Shown: in pieces, positions 53,879 through 62,840 of the stretch
Layout of the letters: each line of letters begins with the position of its first letter
Numbering within the stretch: position 1 is the stretch's first letter
Assembly: GCF_003710815.1 (NCBI RefSeq)
Contig: NZ_RHHP01000002.1
Location: 185,605-249,604, forward strand
Reading direction: 5' to 3'
DNA: 64,000 nt
DNA from: Brevibacillus centrosporus
Lineage (GTDB): Bacteria > Bacillota > Bacilli > Brevibacillales > Brevibacillaceae
Position numbers and translations under genes: made by a program
Notes under the pieces: generated by a model
The model's database searches: none
The model's input: the letters and a program-made list of their open reading frames with translations, nothing else
Told to the model about the DNA's origin: nothing

Positions 53879-54241
53879 CTAGAGCTCTACGTTCATGACC
53901 AAAAAAACAGTCTCTTTGCTTGGAAAGGATCCTACTTCCTGAAAGCCCATCTTTTCGTACAAACGGATCGCTCGCTTGTTAAAAGCAGCTATACTCAATC
54001 TCAGCTGACTCGGTGCATAGTGCTTTACAGCAAACTCCATTCCTCGCTTCATGAAAGCAGCCCCAAGTCCAAGTCCCGTAAGCTCTGGCTTCATCCCAAG
54101 CCCAATATCACACACATTTTCCCCCTCGTACAAGCCCGCCGCGAAACCCGCTGGCACCTGTGCGTTCTTCCCAAAACAAAAAAAGCCGATCAGCTGATTG
54201 CTTCTTTTTTCTCGATTTTTACTTGCTAGAAAGGATTTCTC
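53879..54241 (-). pseudogene. GNAT acetyltransferase lacking its 5' end
   Basis: The frame running from a stop at 54242 reads FLASKNREKRSNQLIGFFCF, then QVPAGFAAGLYEGE and the acetyl-CoA loop GLGMKPELTGLGLGAAF, and finishes with the normal C-terminus (IRLYEKMGFQEVG). About 40 N-terminal residues of the usual 145-150 are absent and no good start codon or ribosome-binding site exists; the only candidate is GTG at 54157, which would also remove a core strand. The part that remains is well conserved, so the loss looks recent. Confidence 0.7.
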
Positions 54242-54311
54242 TCACTTTAACAGAAGCTTCCATGTGAAAGAATCCTTTGATGAAAATCCGTCACGAAAAG
54301 GAGCTGCAGCC

Positions 54312-54665
54312 ATGTCTGCTTTTTTCAAACGCATTGATACCGTTTTTGTCCCCACCCGAGATGTCGATCGTGCACTGGATTGGTACGTCACGGTGCTGGG
54401 GGGTACTCCTGGCTGGCGAAGCGAGAAAGGAGAGTACCAAAGTGTGACCTTCTCCGATACGTCCATCACCTTGTTCCTGACCAGCGATGAGAACGAATTT
54501 ACTCCCAGACATTGCGCCTTCAACTTTTACGCACCCAGTGCAGAAGCAGCCTATCAGCACTTGGTTTCCCATCAGGTAAAGGTCGAAGCGTTCGCCGAGT
54601 GGGGAGCGAAATACTTTGTTTTCTATGATCTCGATGGAAACCGCTTAGAAGTGTGCGAATACTAA
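54312..54665 (+). CDS. VOC-family (glyoxalase/dioxygenase fold) protein
   Basis: This 117-aa protein is a single VOC module: DTVFVPTRDVDRALDWYVTVLG (first beta-alpha-beta), HCAFNFYAPSAEAAYQHL, and the closing FYDLDGNRLEVCEY with the usual metal Glu. ATG 54312 is set by AAAAGGAG upstream; the open frame back to 54198 overlaps the GNAT remnant. Substrate unknown. A terminator follows. Confidence 0.85.
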   Translation: MSAFFKRIDTVFVPTRDVDRALDWYVTVLGGTPGWRSEKGEYQSVTFSDTSITLFLTSDENEFTPRHCAFNFYAPSAEAAYQHLVSHQVKVEAFAEWGAKYFVFYDLDGNRLEVCEY

Positions 54666-54670
54666 AGCAA

Positions 54671-54705
54671 AAACCACCCTGCGCTTTTTTTAGGGTGGTT
54701 TCTCT
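54671..54705. terminator. Terminator between VOC and ABC genes
   Basis: AAACCACCCT and AGGGTGGTTT form a ten-pair stem with a T-rich loop, followed by TCTCTTTC. Confidence 0.8.
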
Positions 54706-54710
54706 TTCGC

Positions 54711-56595
54711 TTATCCGACTTGCTGTGCTTGTGAAAACTGGCTGTTGTACAAATCTGCGTAAAAGCCGCCCTTTTCCAGGAGCTGTTCATGATTTCCTTG
54801 CTCGATCACTGTTCCTTGATTCATGACAAGGATCAAGTCTGCATCGCGGATCGTCGAGAGACGGTGAGCGATGACGAAGCTCGTTCTGCCCTCCATGAGA
54901 CCCTCCATTGCCTTTTGGATCAATAGTTCTGTTCGCGTGTCCACGCTGCTGGTTGCTTCATCGAGAATCAGGATGGCAGGGTCAGCCAGAAATGCCCTGG
55001 CGATTGTCAAAAGCTGTTTTTGTCCCTGGGAAATGTTCGAGGCTTCCTCATTCAAAATCGTCTCGTATCCGTCAGGCAGCGTGCGCACGAAATGATCGAC
55101 ATGCGCTGCCCGCGCGGCTTGCGCGATTTCCGCTTCACTCGCTCCCGCTCGTCCATAGGCGATATTTTCCCGAATGGTCCCATTAAACAGCCATGTATCC
55201 TGCAGCACCATACCGAACTGGCTTCGCAGCTCTCCCTGCGGCATGCTGCGGATGTCCTGCCCATCAATCGTGATCGTTCCGCCCTGGATCTCATAGAAGC
55301 GCATGAGCAGATTCACCAGCGTCGTTTTCCCCGCTCCGGTCGGTCCTACGATCGCTACAGTCATGCCGGGCTTCACGTCGATGTTCATGTCTTGAATGAG
55401 CGTCTCGCCTTCCTTGTACCCAAATGAAACATGCTCAAACCGTACATGCCCTTCCACCCCTGTTGCCCCTGCACGCGAAACCGCATCCTCGGATTCCTCC
55501 GATTCATCGAGGATCTCAAAGACCCGCTCAGCTGATACGAGCGTGGATTGAATAATATTGGCGATGTTGGCTGCTTGTGTGATGGGTTGGGAAAACTGCT
55601 GGGCGTACTGGATAAATGCCTGGACATCCCCAATGGCAATGCTGCCGCGGGTGACGAGCACACCGCCAACTACACAGACGAGAACATAGCCGATGTTTCC
55701 TACAAACCATCATGAGCGGCATCATGATCCCTGAAATGAACTGAGCCTTCCAGCCCGACTCGTACAGCTTTTCATTGATGGCATCGAATTTCTCCATCGC
55801 TCTCTTTTCACGTCCGAAGGCTTTTACGATCTTGTGCCCTGTGTACATTTCCTCTACGTGGCCATTCAATGCCCCGAGCGCTTGCTGCTGCCCTTTAAAA
55901 TGTGGCATCGAGCGCGACGCCACCTGCTTGATCACGACAAAGCTGAGCGGAATGGTCACAAGTACAATCAAGGTCATCAACGGACTGATCGTCAGCATCA
56001 TGATGATGACACCGATCAATGTGATGACAGAGGTGATCATCTGCGTCAAGCTTTGCTGCAGCGTGCTGCTGATCGTATCCACATCGTTGACGACGCGGCT
56101 CATCACTTCTCCATGCGTGCGGCCGTCGAAGTATTTTAACGGCAGACGGGCCAGCTTTTCATTGACTTCCTTGCGCAGGGTGTAGACGACTTTCTGGGCG
56201 ATGCCAGCCATTAAAAACTGCTGGATATAGGCAAAAAGCGCCGAAAACAAGTACAATCCGATCAATACCAAAACGATCTGCCAGACTGCGGCAAAATCAA
56301 AGGTTGCTCCCGGTACGCCTTTTACTTTTCCCATGAAGCCCTCGAAAATCGTCGTGGTTGCGTGTCCCAGCAATTTCGGGCTCACGATGCTGAAAACCGT
56401 ACTGAGCGCTGCTGTCAAAAATACGACGCTCAGCTTCCAACGGTACGGCTTCAAATAACGAAGCAAGCGCCCAAGCGTTCCCTTGAAGTTTTTTGCCTTT
56501 TGCCCTGGCATCGTCATCATCCCGGGTCCACCAAATCCCCCTGGCCGAGGGCCTGGCCCTGGCCCTGGAGGTGTGCGCCGTTGTTCTTCACTCAT
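54711..56595 (-). pseudogene. ABC exporter half-transporter, split by a one-base frameshift
   Basis: Read as one gene this encodes about 627 residues: a Gly/Pro-rich start, a six-helix exporter domain, and an ATPase with [11 protein letters not shown] (Walker A), [16 protein letters not shown] (signature) and [12 protein letters not shown] (Walker B). At 55707-55708 an extra G on the coding strand, in ATGATGGTTTGTAGG, breaks the frame between the helices; removing it restores [25 protein letters not shown] sequence. Everything else is intact, so this is a very recent mutation, a sequencing error, or a programmed slip. It overlaps the partner gene by four bases. Confidence 0.82.
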
Positions 56596-58322
56596 GCGAT
56601 TTCCTCCTCTGTCAGCTGGGATGTAACGATCTCCTGATAGACGCTACAGGTCGAAAGAAGCTCTTTGTGTGTTCCGATCCCTGCGACTTCGCCTTCCTCC
56701 AGCACGATGATCTGGTCAGCATCCATTACCGTATTCACACGTTGCGCTACAATAAGGACAGCTGCTTCCCCCATCTCTTCCTTCAGAGCAGCGCGCAGGT
56801 TGGCATCCGTCTTGTAATCCAGGGCGGAAAAGCTGTCATCGAAAATATAAACCTCTGGCTTGCGGACGAGAGCACGTGCGATAGAGAGCCTCTGCTTTTG
56901 CCCCCCGGACAAATTCGCTCCGCCCTGCGCCAGGATCGTTTGAATCCCGTCTTTCATGCCAGCGATAAAGTCAGAAGCCTGTGCGACCTTCGCAGCATGG
57001 TTGACTTCTTCGTCGGTTGCGTCCTCTTTTCCGTAGCGAATGTTGTCCGCGATCGTCCCCGTAAACAGGAGTGCCTTTTGCGGAACGAAGCCGATTTTGG
57101 AGCGAAGGGTACTCTGCGGCATGTCCCGCACGTCGGTCTCGCCCATTCGAACACTGCCGCTTTCTACATCGTAAAAGCGGGGAATCAGGCTGACGAGGGT
57201 CGTTTTTCCGGCCCCGGTCCCACCGATAATCGCCGTAACCTGCCCTGCTTTTGCGGTAAAGGATATCCCGGACAGAGCAGGCTTCTCTGCACCCGGGTAG
57301 CGAAACGTCACTTGATCGAATGTAATGTGTCCTCGTGAATTCTTTTCTGCTTCTTTTGTCTGCTCCCTGTCCAGGATGACCGGAGCTGTCGCGAGCACTT
57401 CATGGATGCGCAAGGCAGAAGCAGAAGCCCTCGGCAGCATGCTAAACATCATGGAGGCCATCATCAGCGAGAACAGGATTTGCATGGCATACTGCAAAAA
57501 GGCCATCAAATCGCCTACTTGCATATGTCCCGTACTGATGCGCAGTCCTCCGAACCAGATGATGGCAATCGAAGTCACATTCATCATCAGCATCATGACA
57601 GGCATCATTCCCGCCATGATCTGATTGGCTTTGATCGCTGTTGCCGTGACGTCCTCATTGGCGTCATTAAATCGATTCTGCTCATGCTCTGTCCGGTTGA
57701 AAGCCCGTACTACCCGGATACCCGTCAAGTATTCGCGCAGGACGAGATTCAGTCGGTCTATTTTCGTTTGCATCGCTTTGAAATACGGAATCCCTTTCGA
57801 TCCAATCCAAAAAATCGCCAAAGCGAGGATCGGGATCGCGACGATAATCACCAGAGACAGATGCGCATCCTTGGACAACGCCATAATAATCCCACCGATG
57901 CACATCATCGGCGCCATCACCATCATCCGCAGCATCATGTTAAGTACTTGCTGGACTTGTGTAATATCATTGGTCGTCCTTGTTATCAAGGAAGCCGTAC
58001 TGAGTGTGTCAAATTCCTGCAGCGTGAATTTTTCGATGTGGCTAAATACGCTGCTGCGAAGTCTCTTGCCGAATCCAGACGCAGCGCGGGATGACAAATA
58101 GCTGGCGGCAACAGACAGTGCAGCTCCAACTGCCGATACGATAAGCATCAAGCCGCCAATCTTCCAGATATAGGCTGTATTTTCGTGCACAATACCTTCA
58201 TTGACGATATCGGACATCAACGTTGGCAGGTACAGGTTCGCTATGGATTGCAGCAGCACAAATACCATGGTCATCACGACCATATACCGGTAAGGCCGCA
58301 GGAAATTCATTAACTTAAGCAA
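56592..58322 (-). CDS. ABC exporter half-transporter (permease-ATPase fusion)
   Basis: This 576-aa half-transporter has six membrane helices (first about residues 15-37, last ending near 300) and an ATPase domain with [33 protein letters not shown] and EVYIFDDSFSALDYKTD. The Asp-Asp-Ser form in place of the usual Asp-Glu after Walker B makes this the degenerate-site partner of a heterodimer such as YfiB/YfiC or LmrCD. TTG 58322 follows GGAGG by eight bases; GTG 58331 is too close to it. With its broken partner gene, export may be lost. Confidence 0.87.
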   Translation of the reverse strand: MLKLMNFLRPYRYMVVMTMVFVLLQSIANLYLPTLMSDIVNEGIVHENTAYIWKIGGLMLIVSAVGAALSVAASYLSSRAASGFGKRLRSSVFSHIEKFTLQEFDTLSTASLITRTTNDITQVQQVLNMMLRMMVMAPMMCIGGIIMALSKDAHLSLVIIVAIPILALAIFWIGSKGIPYFKAMQTKIDRLNLVLREYLTGIRVVRAFNRTEHEQNRFNDANEDVTATAIKANQIMAGMMPVMMLMMNVTSIAIIWFGGLRISTGHMQVGDLMAFLQYAMQILFSLMMASMMFSMLPRASASALRIHEVLATAPVILDREQTKEAEKNSRGHITFDQVTFRYPGAEKPALSGISFTAKAGQVTAIIGGTGAGKTTLVSLIPRFYDVESGSVRMGETDVRDMPQSTLRSKIGFVPQKALLFTGTIADNIRYGKEDATDEEVNHAAKVAQASDFIAGMKDGIQTILAQGGANLSGGQKQRLSIARALVRKPEVYIFDDSFSALDYKTDANLRAALKEEMGEAAVLIVAQRVNTVMDADQIIVLEEGEVAGIGTHKELLSTCSVYQEIVTSQLTEEEIA

Positions 58323-58354
58323 AGGTCTCACCCTCCGGTATGATTAGTAATGGA

Positions 58355-59014
58355 CTAGGAGAGCATATCCGAACGGATCGTCGCCGCGCACGTGTCTGTC
58401 GCGTCTTGGATCTCACTCGAAAGAAGCTCTCGCATCTCGTCCAGGCTTTTCCCTTCTTGCAGCAAAGCCTCCCTTTTTCTGTACAAGAAAAGCATGCCGC
58501 TCATCATCGTTCCCCAGAATTGCTCGACCAAGAGATCAGGTGACATGCGCCGGACATGGCCTTCTTCCATTCCCTTTTCAAGCGTTTGCGCTACGGTGCG
58601 CATATTATTGTCCCGCCAAAGGCCCGTCTGCAGCTCCTCTGGTGCAAACAACTCCGGCAGATCAAAACGCATTCGAAAAAAGAACATCACGTGCTCAGAG
58701 TTTTTAAACAGAGAAAGATACATGCTGTTCGCAAATGCCCGGCACAGCTCGATCGCTGTCCCCTCTTTGGCAAAATGGTTTTGCGTATGTGTGTTGGACA
58801 TTTGAAACATATGCGTGAACAAATCGCGAAACAACGATCGTTTGTCCTTATAGTAGTAGTACACTAGCCCCCGAGCGACACCGGCGCGCTCCGCAACATC
58901 CCCGATATCAGCCGCTGCATATCCTTTTTCCACGTAGACGCTCAATGCGCCCTTCATGATCGCTTCTTTTCTGCGAAGACGTATCTCTTCGTTTTGCTCT
59001 TTTGTGCGGGGCAC
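58355..59014 (-). CDS. TetR family regulator of the ABC exporter operon
   Basis: This 219-aa regulator has a TetR helix-turn-helix (RRKEAIMKGALSVYVEKGYA, GDVAERAGVARGLVYYYYKDKRSL) and a helical ligand domain. GTG 59014 follows GGGAGGGG by eight bases; the open frame to 59062 would run through the operator. It is the first gene of the operon with both ABC genes, so it probably represses its own promoter and responds to a toxic export substrate. Confidence 0.88.
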   Translation of the reverse strand: MPRTKEQNEEIRLRRKEAIMKGALSVYVEKGYAAADIGDVAERAGVARGLVYYYYKDKRSLFRDLFTHMFQMSNTHTQNHFAKEGTAIELCRAFANSMYLSLFKNSEHVMFFFRMRFDLPELFAPEELQTGLWRDNNMRTVAQTLEKGMEEGHVRRMSPDLLVEQFWGTMMSGMLFLYRKREALLQEGKSLDEMRELLSSEIQDATDTCAATIRSDMLS

Positions 59015-59042
59015 GCGCACTTCCCCTCCCGTGCTTTTTTTA

Positions 59043-59062
59043 TTGACTTTTTTGTCAGTCAA
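59043..59062 (-). promoter_or_regulatory. Palindromic operator TTGACT-N8-AGTCAA for TetR
   Basis: Arms TTGACT and AGTCAA form an inverted repeat just downstream of the -10 hexamer of the tetR promoter, exactly where a repressor would block transcription. Confidence 0.6.
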
Positions 59063-59091
59063 AATATAAACCTCATCGCAGGATGTGTCAA
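59063..59091 (-). promoter_or_regulatory. Sigma-A promoter of the tetR-ABC operon
   Basis: TTGACA (59086-59091) and TATATT (59063-59068) are separated by 17 bases on the minus strand, an almost perfect housekeeping promoter, with the operator immediately downstream. Confidence 0.85.
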
Positions 59092-59192
59092 TAGGTGATA
59101 CGAAGGGAAGCGGAAATCAGGTACATGTCATATTTGTTCCAGACTTAGTAAAGAGTAACCCATGTAGGTAGTAGCTTGCTGGAGGTCAAGAT

Positions 59193-59880
59193 ATGTACAA
59201 TGAACACCCCTTTATTCCCGTCACTTCCCTCTCGAGCGGTCTCGGTCAAAATGTCACACCGGACTTGTACTGCCTTTGCATTCAGGTCGTCAACGTCTGC
59301 TTTATCGGCCAAGTGGATGAACCTAACGGGTGGTTTCTGGAATGTGCCTGTTTATGCCCATGAAAAGGAATTCCCCTATCTGACAGGGGAACAGAATTAT
59401 CCGGAAGCCGATTTCACTGTTGAAGGAGGACTGGTCGCCAAGCTGTCCTCGCTTTTTCCAAACGAAGCCATCACAGTAGGCAAGCCTCTGAAAAAGCTTC
59501 CAGACGATGGGAGCATCCCCGGACTAGCGGGCTGGCGCTGGATTCATACGCCTGGACACTCTCCTGGGCACGTCTCGTTTTTCAGGGAAAAGGACCGCGC
59601 CTTGATCGCTGGCGATGCTTTTATTGCCGTCAGACAGGATTCCCTTTTTCAGGTATTGACGCAGTTACCGGAAATAAGCGGTCCGCCCCGCTACTTCACG
59701 ACGGATTGGGTAGCGGCTCGAGATTCGGTTCGGAGACTAGCGGACCTCCAACCATCTGTAGCGATTACGGGTCACGGTCCTCCATTATCAGGCGAGACGC
59801 TCTCCTCTGGCTTACAAAAGCTGGCCGCCGATTTCGATCGCGTCGCCGTGCCGGATTATGGACGGTATGTAGAAACGTAA
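59193..59880 (+). pseudogene. MBL-fold metallohydrolase lacking its catalytic HxHxDH segment
   Basis: From ATG 59193 (GGAGG upstream) the frame reads YNEHPFIPVTSLSSGLGQNV and CIQVVNVCFIGQ up to NGWFLE. The rest of the protein continues only in another frame, from WNVPVYAHEKEFPYL through HTPGHSPGHVSFF, LIAGDAF and ITGHGPP. About 55-60 residues that should hold HxHxDH are missing at the junction. TTTCTGG at the junction would fit both flanks (GWFL and FWN), consistent with a deletion between short direct repeats. The product cannot bind its zinc ions. Confidence 0.85.
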
Positions 59881-59958
59881 AAAGTCACCCCTGGAGCTTC
59901 ATCGGATGATCCCATTTCATTGGGGCGATCCCATGTGTGCACCTAGGGGTGACTTTTT
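59879..59958 (+). terminator. Terminator-like hairpin after the MBL remnant
   Basis: AAAAAGTCACCCCT pairs with AGGGGTGACTTTTTT across a 50-base loop that can itself fold (GATCCCAT/ATGGG-type arms). The remaining sequence to 60231 shows no gene. Confidence 0.65.
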
Positions 59959-60231
59959 TCATTTCTTGTCCCATAAATTGTCGATGAAAAGTGCGACTTT
60001 TTCCCGGCATCCCCTGCTTGCTAGACTTCCGTTTTCATTCTGGTATTTATTCCATGTCACTGCGTTGATGCTTGAACCGCACTTCTTCAAGAGAAACCTA
60101 TCGTGTAAATCTGGAAAAGGTAGTCGCTATTGAAAATGACTATTTATGAAGACAAACATGATGGTAGTCCACCCCCCTATCTGCTATTAAGCATAGTGTA
60201 AAAGTAGAAAAAAAGGGGGAACAGAACAACT

Positions 60232-60525
60232 ATGCGCAAGACTCAACTACGTCTTCCAAGGCTTACGCTATAAAGTGACGAAAACTTTCGTGGAAGGATC
60301 AGGATTTTTCGTGGCAATAGGGCGATCCGCAATACAGAGAGAATCTTTGACGAACCCGAAAGTTTACGATTCCGCTCAAACGGCAGAGGTGCAACTTTCG
60401 TTTTATTCTCAAGAAACAATTTTAAAGGCACCTTTCGGATCATTCGGATAAGCAGAAGTATTGCTGATGTGGAAAGAGCCCTCGGCTTCGAGGTCCACTC
60501 CATCATATGTCGAGCAGCCGATTAA
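60232..60525 (+). pseudogene. Betagamma-crystallin-like small protein gene with a nonsense codon
   Basis: From ATG 60232 the frame reads 13 codons to TAA (60271-60273) and then stays open for 83 codons. If the TAA is read as Tyr, the 97-aa product has two repeats that align with each other: LTL-(stop)-SDENFRGRIRIFRGNRAI...SLRFRS and FVLFSRNNFKGTFRIIRISRSIAD...FEVHSIICR. This F-x-G-x-F/I-R pattern is like the Greek-key motif of betagamma crystallins. AGGGGG lies about 12 bases before the ATG. A single substitution (TAA for TAC or TAT) appears to have inactivated it. Confidence 0.6.
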
Positions 60526-61076
60526 GCTGCAACAAGTATTAAATATTCGCAGGACTGGAAACCTACCGAATAGGTTTAGAGTTTTTTAGGGAGGGATTTT
60601 TCCTAGTCGTCTTTGGAATACAGGGGGGATGCATGCGCCCCCTTTTTAAGTCCCAATTAGTTAAACAAGATTGAAAAAAAGCAAAAAAGAACGGGAGCAG
60701 TACAGGTATCATGTGAATAGACTGAAGTGTCGGGGGCGGTGTTGGCCTTGGGTTCCGACGCCAGACTCCTTTTCGTGAGCTGGAGAAAACTGGCGGCCAT
60801 CGTCGTCCTAGAATTGCAACGTGTTCGCGACGCCTGCCGAACATGCAAGAAAATTTCATCAAGCACGAACCTAAGGCTCGAGACATGGTTCTTGAAAATG
60901 AGACAGCAGAGATGTAGGTGTTCGGAACCCATTGCCCATTTTTTGAATAGGATGTATGGCAAAAGCCTAAAATCCTTGAAATTCCGGCACCATCACCCAC
61001 CCCCCATCATAGGATAAGGTGACTCTGTAATCCCTCAACCTTGTTCCTGTAGAGCCCACAAGGAGGGGTGGCACGA
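60526..61076. other. Stretch without recognisable genes
   Basis: Several frames are open for 70-145 codons on both strands, but none has a ribosome-binding site plus a believable protein; fragments such as MKKSKKEREQYRYHVNR (TTG start) break after about 35 codons. No tRNA or clear hairpin was found. This is either decayed sequence or the left flank of the integrated element, and an attachment site may lie here. Confidence 0.5.
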
Positions 61077-61105
61077 TTGAAGGGTAGCGTATATAGTGGT
61101 ACAAT
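61077..61105 (+). promoter_or_regulatory. Sigma-A promoter of the integrase unit
   Basis: TTGAAG (61077-61082) and TACAAT (61100-61105) are 17 bases apart and precede the repeats and the integrase gene. Confidence 0.7.
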
Positions 61106-61153
61106 CCTTATTAAACAAAGGATTTATGCTGATTTTTTTGTTCTGATAATCAC

Positions 61154-61204
61154 TTTTGATGCTAATTTGATGTTAATGTCGTTTTTGATGTCATTTGATG
61201 CTAA
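61154..61204 (+). repeat. Four TTTGATG direct repeats, candidate integrase arm sites
   Basis: TTTGATG occurs at 61155, 61166, 61184 and 61194, mostly followed by (C/T)TAA, between the promoter and the integrase operon. Tyrosine integrases with an AP2-type N-terminus bind such short arm repeats near the attachment site. Confidence 0.6.
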
Positions 61205-61219
61205 ATGGAGGTCATCAGT

Positions 61220-61348
61220 TTGGAGCAGGCATTGGATAGGGAGCGATCGGAGGAGGAAAAACGGAAACTAGCATGGATGTCCAGTTGGGACAATGAGACA
61301 GTCGGAGTGTTTAGTGGAATATTCAAGGAGCTTGAAGCTAAGCGATAA
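61220..61348 (+). CDS. 42-aa charged helical protein before the integrase
   Basis: TTG 61220 lies eight bases after GGAGG, and the frame (EQALDRERSEEEKRKLAWMS, then GVFSGIFKELEAKR) ends 11 bases before the integrase ATG. ATG 61205 is in frame but has no site. The protein is acidic and basic and helical; no family recognised. It may be a small regulator co-expressed with the integrase. Confidence 0.55.
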   Translation: MEQALDRERSEEEKRKLAWMSSWDNETVGVFSGIFKELEAKR

Positions 61349-61359
61349 GGGGTGTACAT

Positions 61360-62493
61360 ATGCCAGTCTATAAAAACGAAAAGGCAAAGGGCGACAATAA
61401 ATGGTGGTTCCAGTTTTACACTGGGGAAATCAAGAACGGTACACGCGAACGGATCACCAAGCGCGGCTTTCGTACAAAAAAAGAAGCGGAAAAAGCTATG
61501 GTTGAAACTCAAGCAGCATTACAAAAAGGCGAGTATATCGAGCCAACAAAAAAGCTGTTTCAAGACTATTTGCAGGAGTGGATCAAGAGCAAACGTAACT
61601 TAGGCGATCAAACACTGGAACTGTACGAATCGTATTTACGTACTCACATTGTTCCTGAGATTGGGCACATCCCCCTCGCGAAGCTCTCTGCCCATGATAT
61701 TGAAATGTTTCTGGGTTCATTGCATGAAAAGGGTTTGGCAGCTGCAACGATAAAGAGGATTTTCTCCGTGGTATTTGCTGCACTTAATGCTGCGGAAACA
61801 AAGGATATTATCACAAAAAACGTTGCTAGCAAGGTGGAGAAGCCACAAGTTTCGCGGCGAAGGGAACTGGTTGTCTGGGACCCGGCTTTCGTAAGCGACT
61901 TTTTAGAAAGAACCAAGCCAGACAGCCGGTATTGGATAGCTGGATATCTAGCGGTCATGACAGGGATGAGACAGGGTGAGATTCTAGGGTTACGCTGGGC
62001 AGATATCGATTTCGAAAAGCGCATCCTGACAATTCAACAAACAGTGAACCGTCATAGGGAGATTAAATCCGGGGCAAAGACAAAGCAAAGCATGCGATCT
62101 GTAGCCCTGTCTCCAGACACCATTGAGGTATTGAAAGAGCATCGGCAGCTCATTATCCAAGAGCGTGTAGCGCTGGGGCCTGATTATCAGAACAACGATC
62201 TTGTTGTATGTACTCATTTCGGTGGGCCTACCACGCAACGGGCCATTCAGAAGATGTGGACCAGCTCATTGAAAAAGACTGGGGCTCCAAAAATAACCTT
62301 CCACGATCTGCGCCACACGCATGCAAGCCTGTTGATCAAACAGGGCGTTCATATCAAAGTGATTTCGGAGCGCCTCGGCCACTCTTCCGTCTCAATCACC
62401 ATGGATACATATGGGCACCTGATGCCAAACATGCAAGAGGATGCTGCTAAGGGGCTGGATGCTCTGATCAAAACGAAGGTAGTTCAAAAATAA
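61360..62493 (+). CDS. int: Phage-type tyrosine recombinase (integrase)
   Basis: This 377-aa protein has an N-terminal AP2-like arm-binding domain (WWFQFYTGEIKNGTRERITK), a SAM-like core-binding domain (about 65-150) and a catalytic domain. Catalytic residues seen are Arg in TGMRQGEILGLRW, HDLRHTHASLL, LGHSSVSITMDTYGHLMP with His and the nucleophile Tyr. It is the family that integrates temperate phages and ICEs in Bacillota. ATG 61360 follows AAGGGG. It points into the element, which continues to the right. Confidence 0.95.
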   Translation: MPVYKNEKAKGDNKWWFQFYTGEIKNGTRERITKRGFRTKKEAEKAMVETQAALQKGEYIEPTKKLFQDYLQEWIKSKRNLGDQTLELYESYLRTHIVPEIGHIPLAKLSAHDIEMFLGSLHEKGLAAATIKRIFSVVFAALNAAETKDIITKNVASKVEKPQVSRRRELVVWDPAFVSDFLERTKPDSRYWIAGYLAVMTGMRQGEILGLRWADIDFEKRILTIQQTVNRHREIKSGAKTKQSMRSVALSPDTIEVLKEHRQLIIQERVALGPDYQNNDLVVCTHFGGPTTQRAIQKMWTSSLKKTGAPKITFHDLRHTHASLLIKQGVHIKVISERLGHSSVSITMDTYGHLMPNMQEDAAKGLDALIKTKVVQK

Positions 62494-62548
62494 CGACAGT
62501 CTAAGCATAGGAGATATCCTGTGCTTTTACTTTTTCCAGGATCAAAAC

Positions 62549-62575
62549 AAAAAAGCGCTGGTCCAGCGCTTTTTA
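62549..62575. terminator. Terminator between int and the excisionase-like gene
   Basis: AAAGCGCTGG and CCAGCGCTTT form a ten-pair stem with A and T tracts on both sides; it serves convergent genes. Confidence 0.85.
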
Positions 62576-62788
62576 AATTGCTTGCTCTTCTGATTCTTGC
62601 TGATTTCCTTCAAACCAATTAAGGAATACCTGCTTGGATACCCTAATCCGCCTTCCAATCCGAATTACATGAAATTGACCAGAGCTGCACAACTCATATG
62701 TTTGGTTTATGCCGATGTTTAGGAAATTCTTGATGTCTTCTGCTTCAAGAACATCTGGCAAATCATCCCTGCTCACTTTGGAAGCCAT
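62573..62788 (-). CDS. Excisionase-like DNA-binding protein (MerR-type HTH_17)
   Basis: This 71-aa protein is one winged helix-turn-helix: LEAEDIKNFLNIGINQTYEL followed by FHVIRIGRRIRVSKQVFLNWF. This is the helix-turn-helix 17 form used by Xis and phage regulators. It ends SEEQAI. It is convergent with the integrase gene. GGGGAGGAG precedes the ATG. A role as directionality factor is inferred. Confidence 0.82.
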   Translation of the reverse strand: MASKVSRDDLPDVLEAEDIKNFLNIGINQTYELCSSGQFHVIRIGRRIRVSKQVFLNWFEGNQQESEEQAI

Positions 62789-62840
62789 GTGAACACTCCT
62801 CCCCTTTTACCATATATTTTTAGTTGTTATCTAGGTCGTC

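Noticed and set aside
60563..61000. 145-codon minus-strand frame in the gene-poor stretch
   Set aside because: No ribosome-binding site, no recognisable domain, and overlapping open frames on both strands at a length expected by chance at this base composition.
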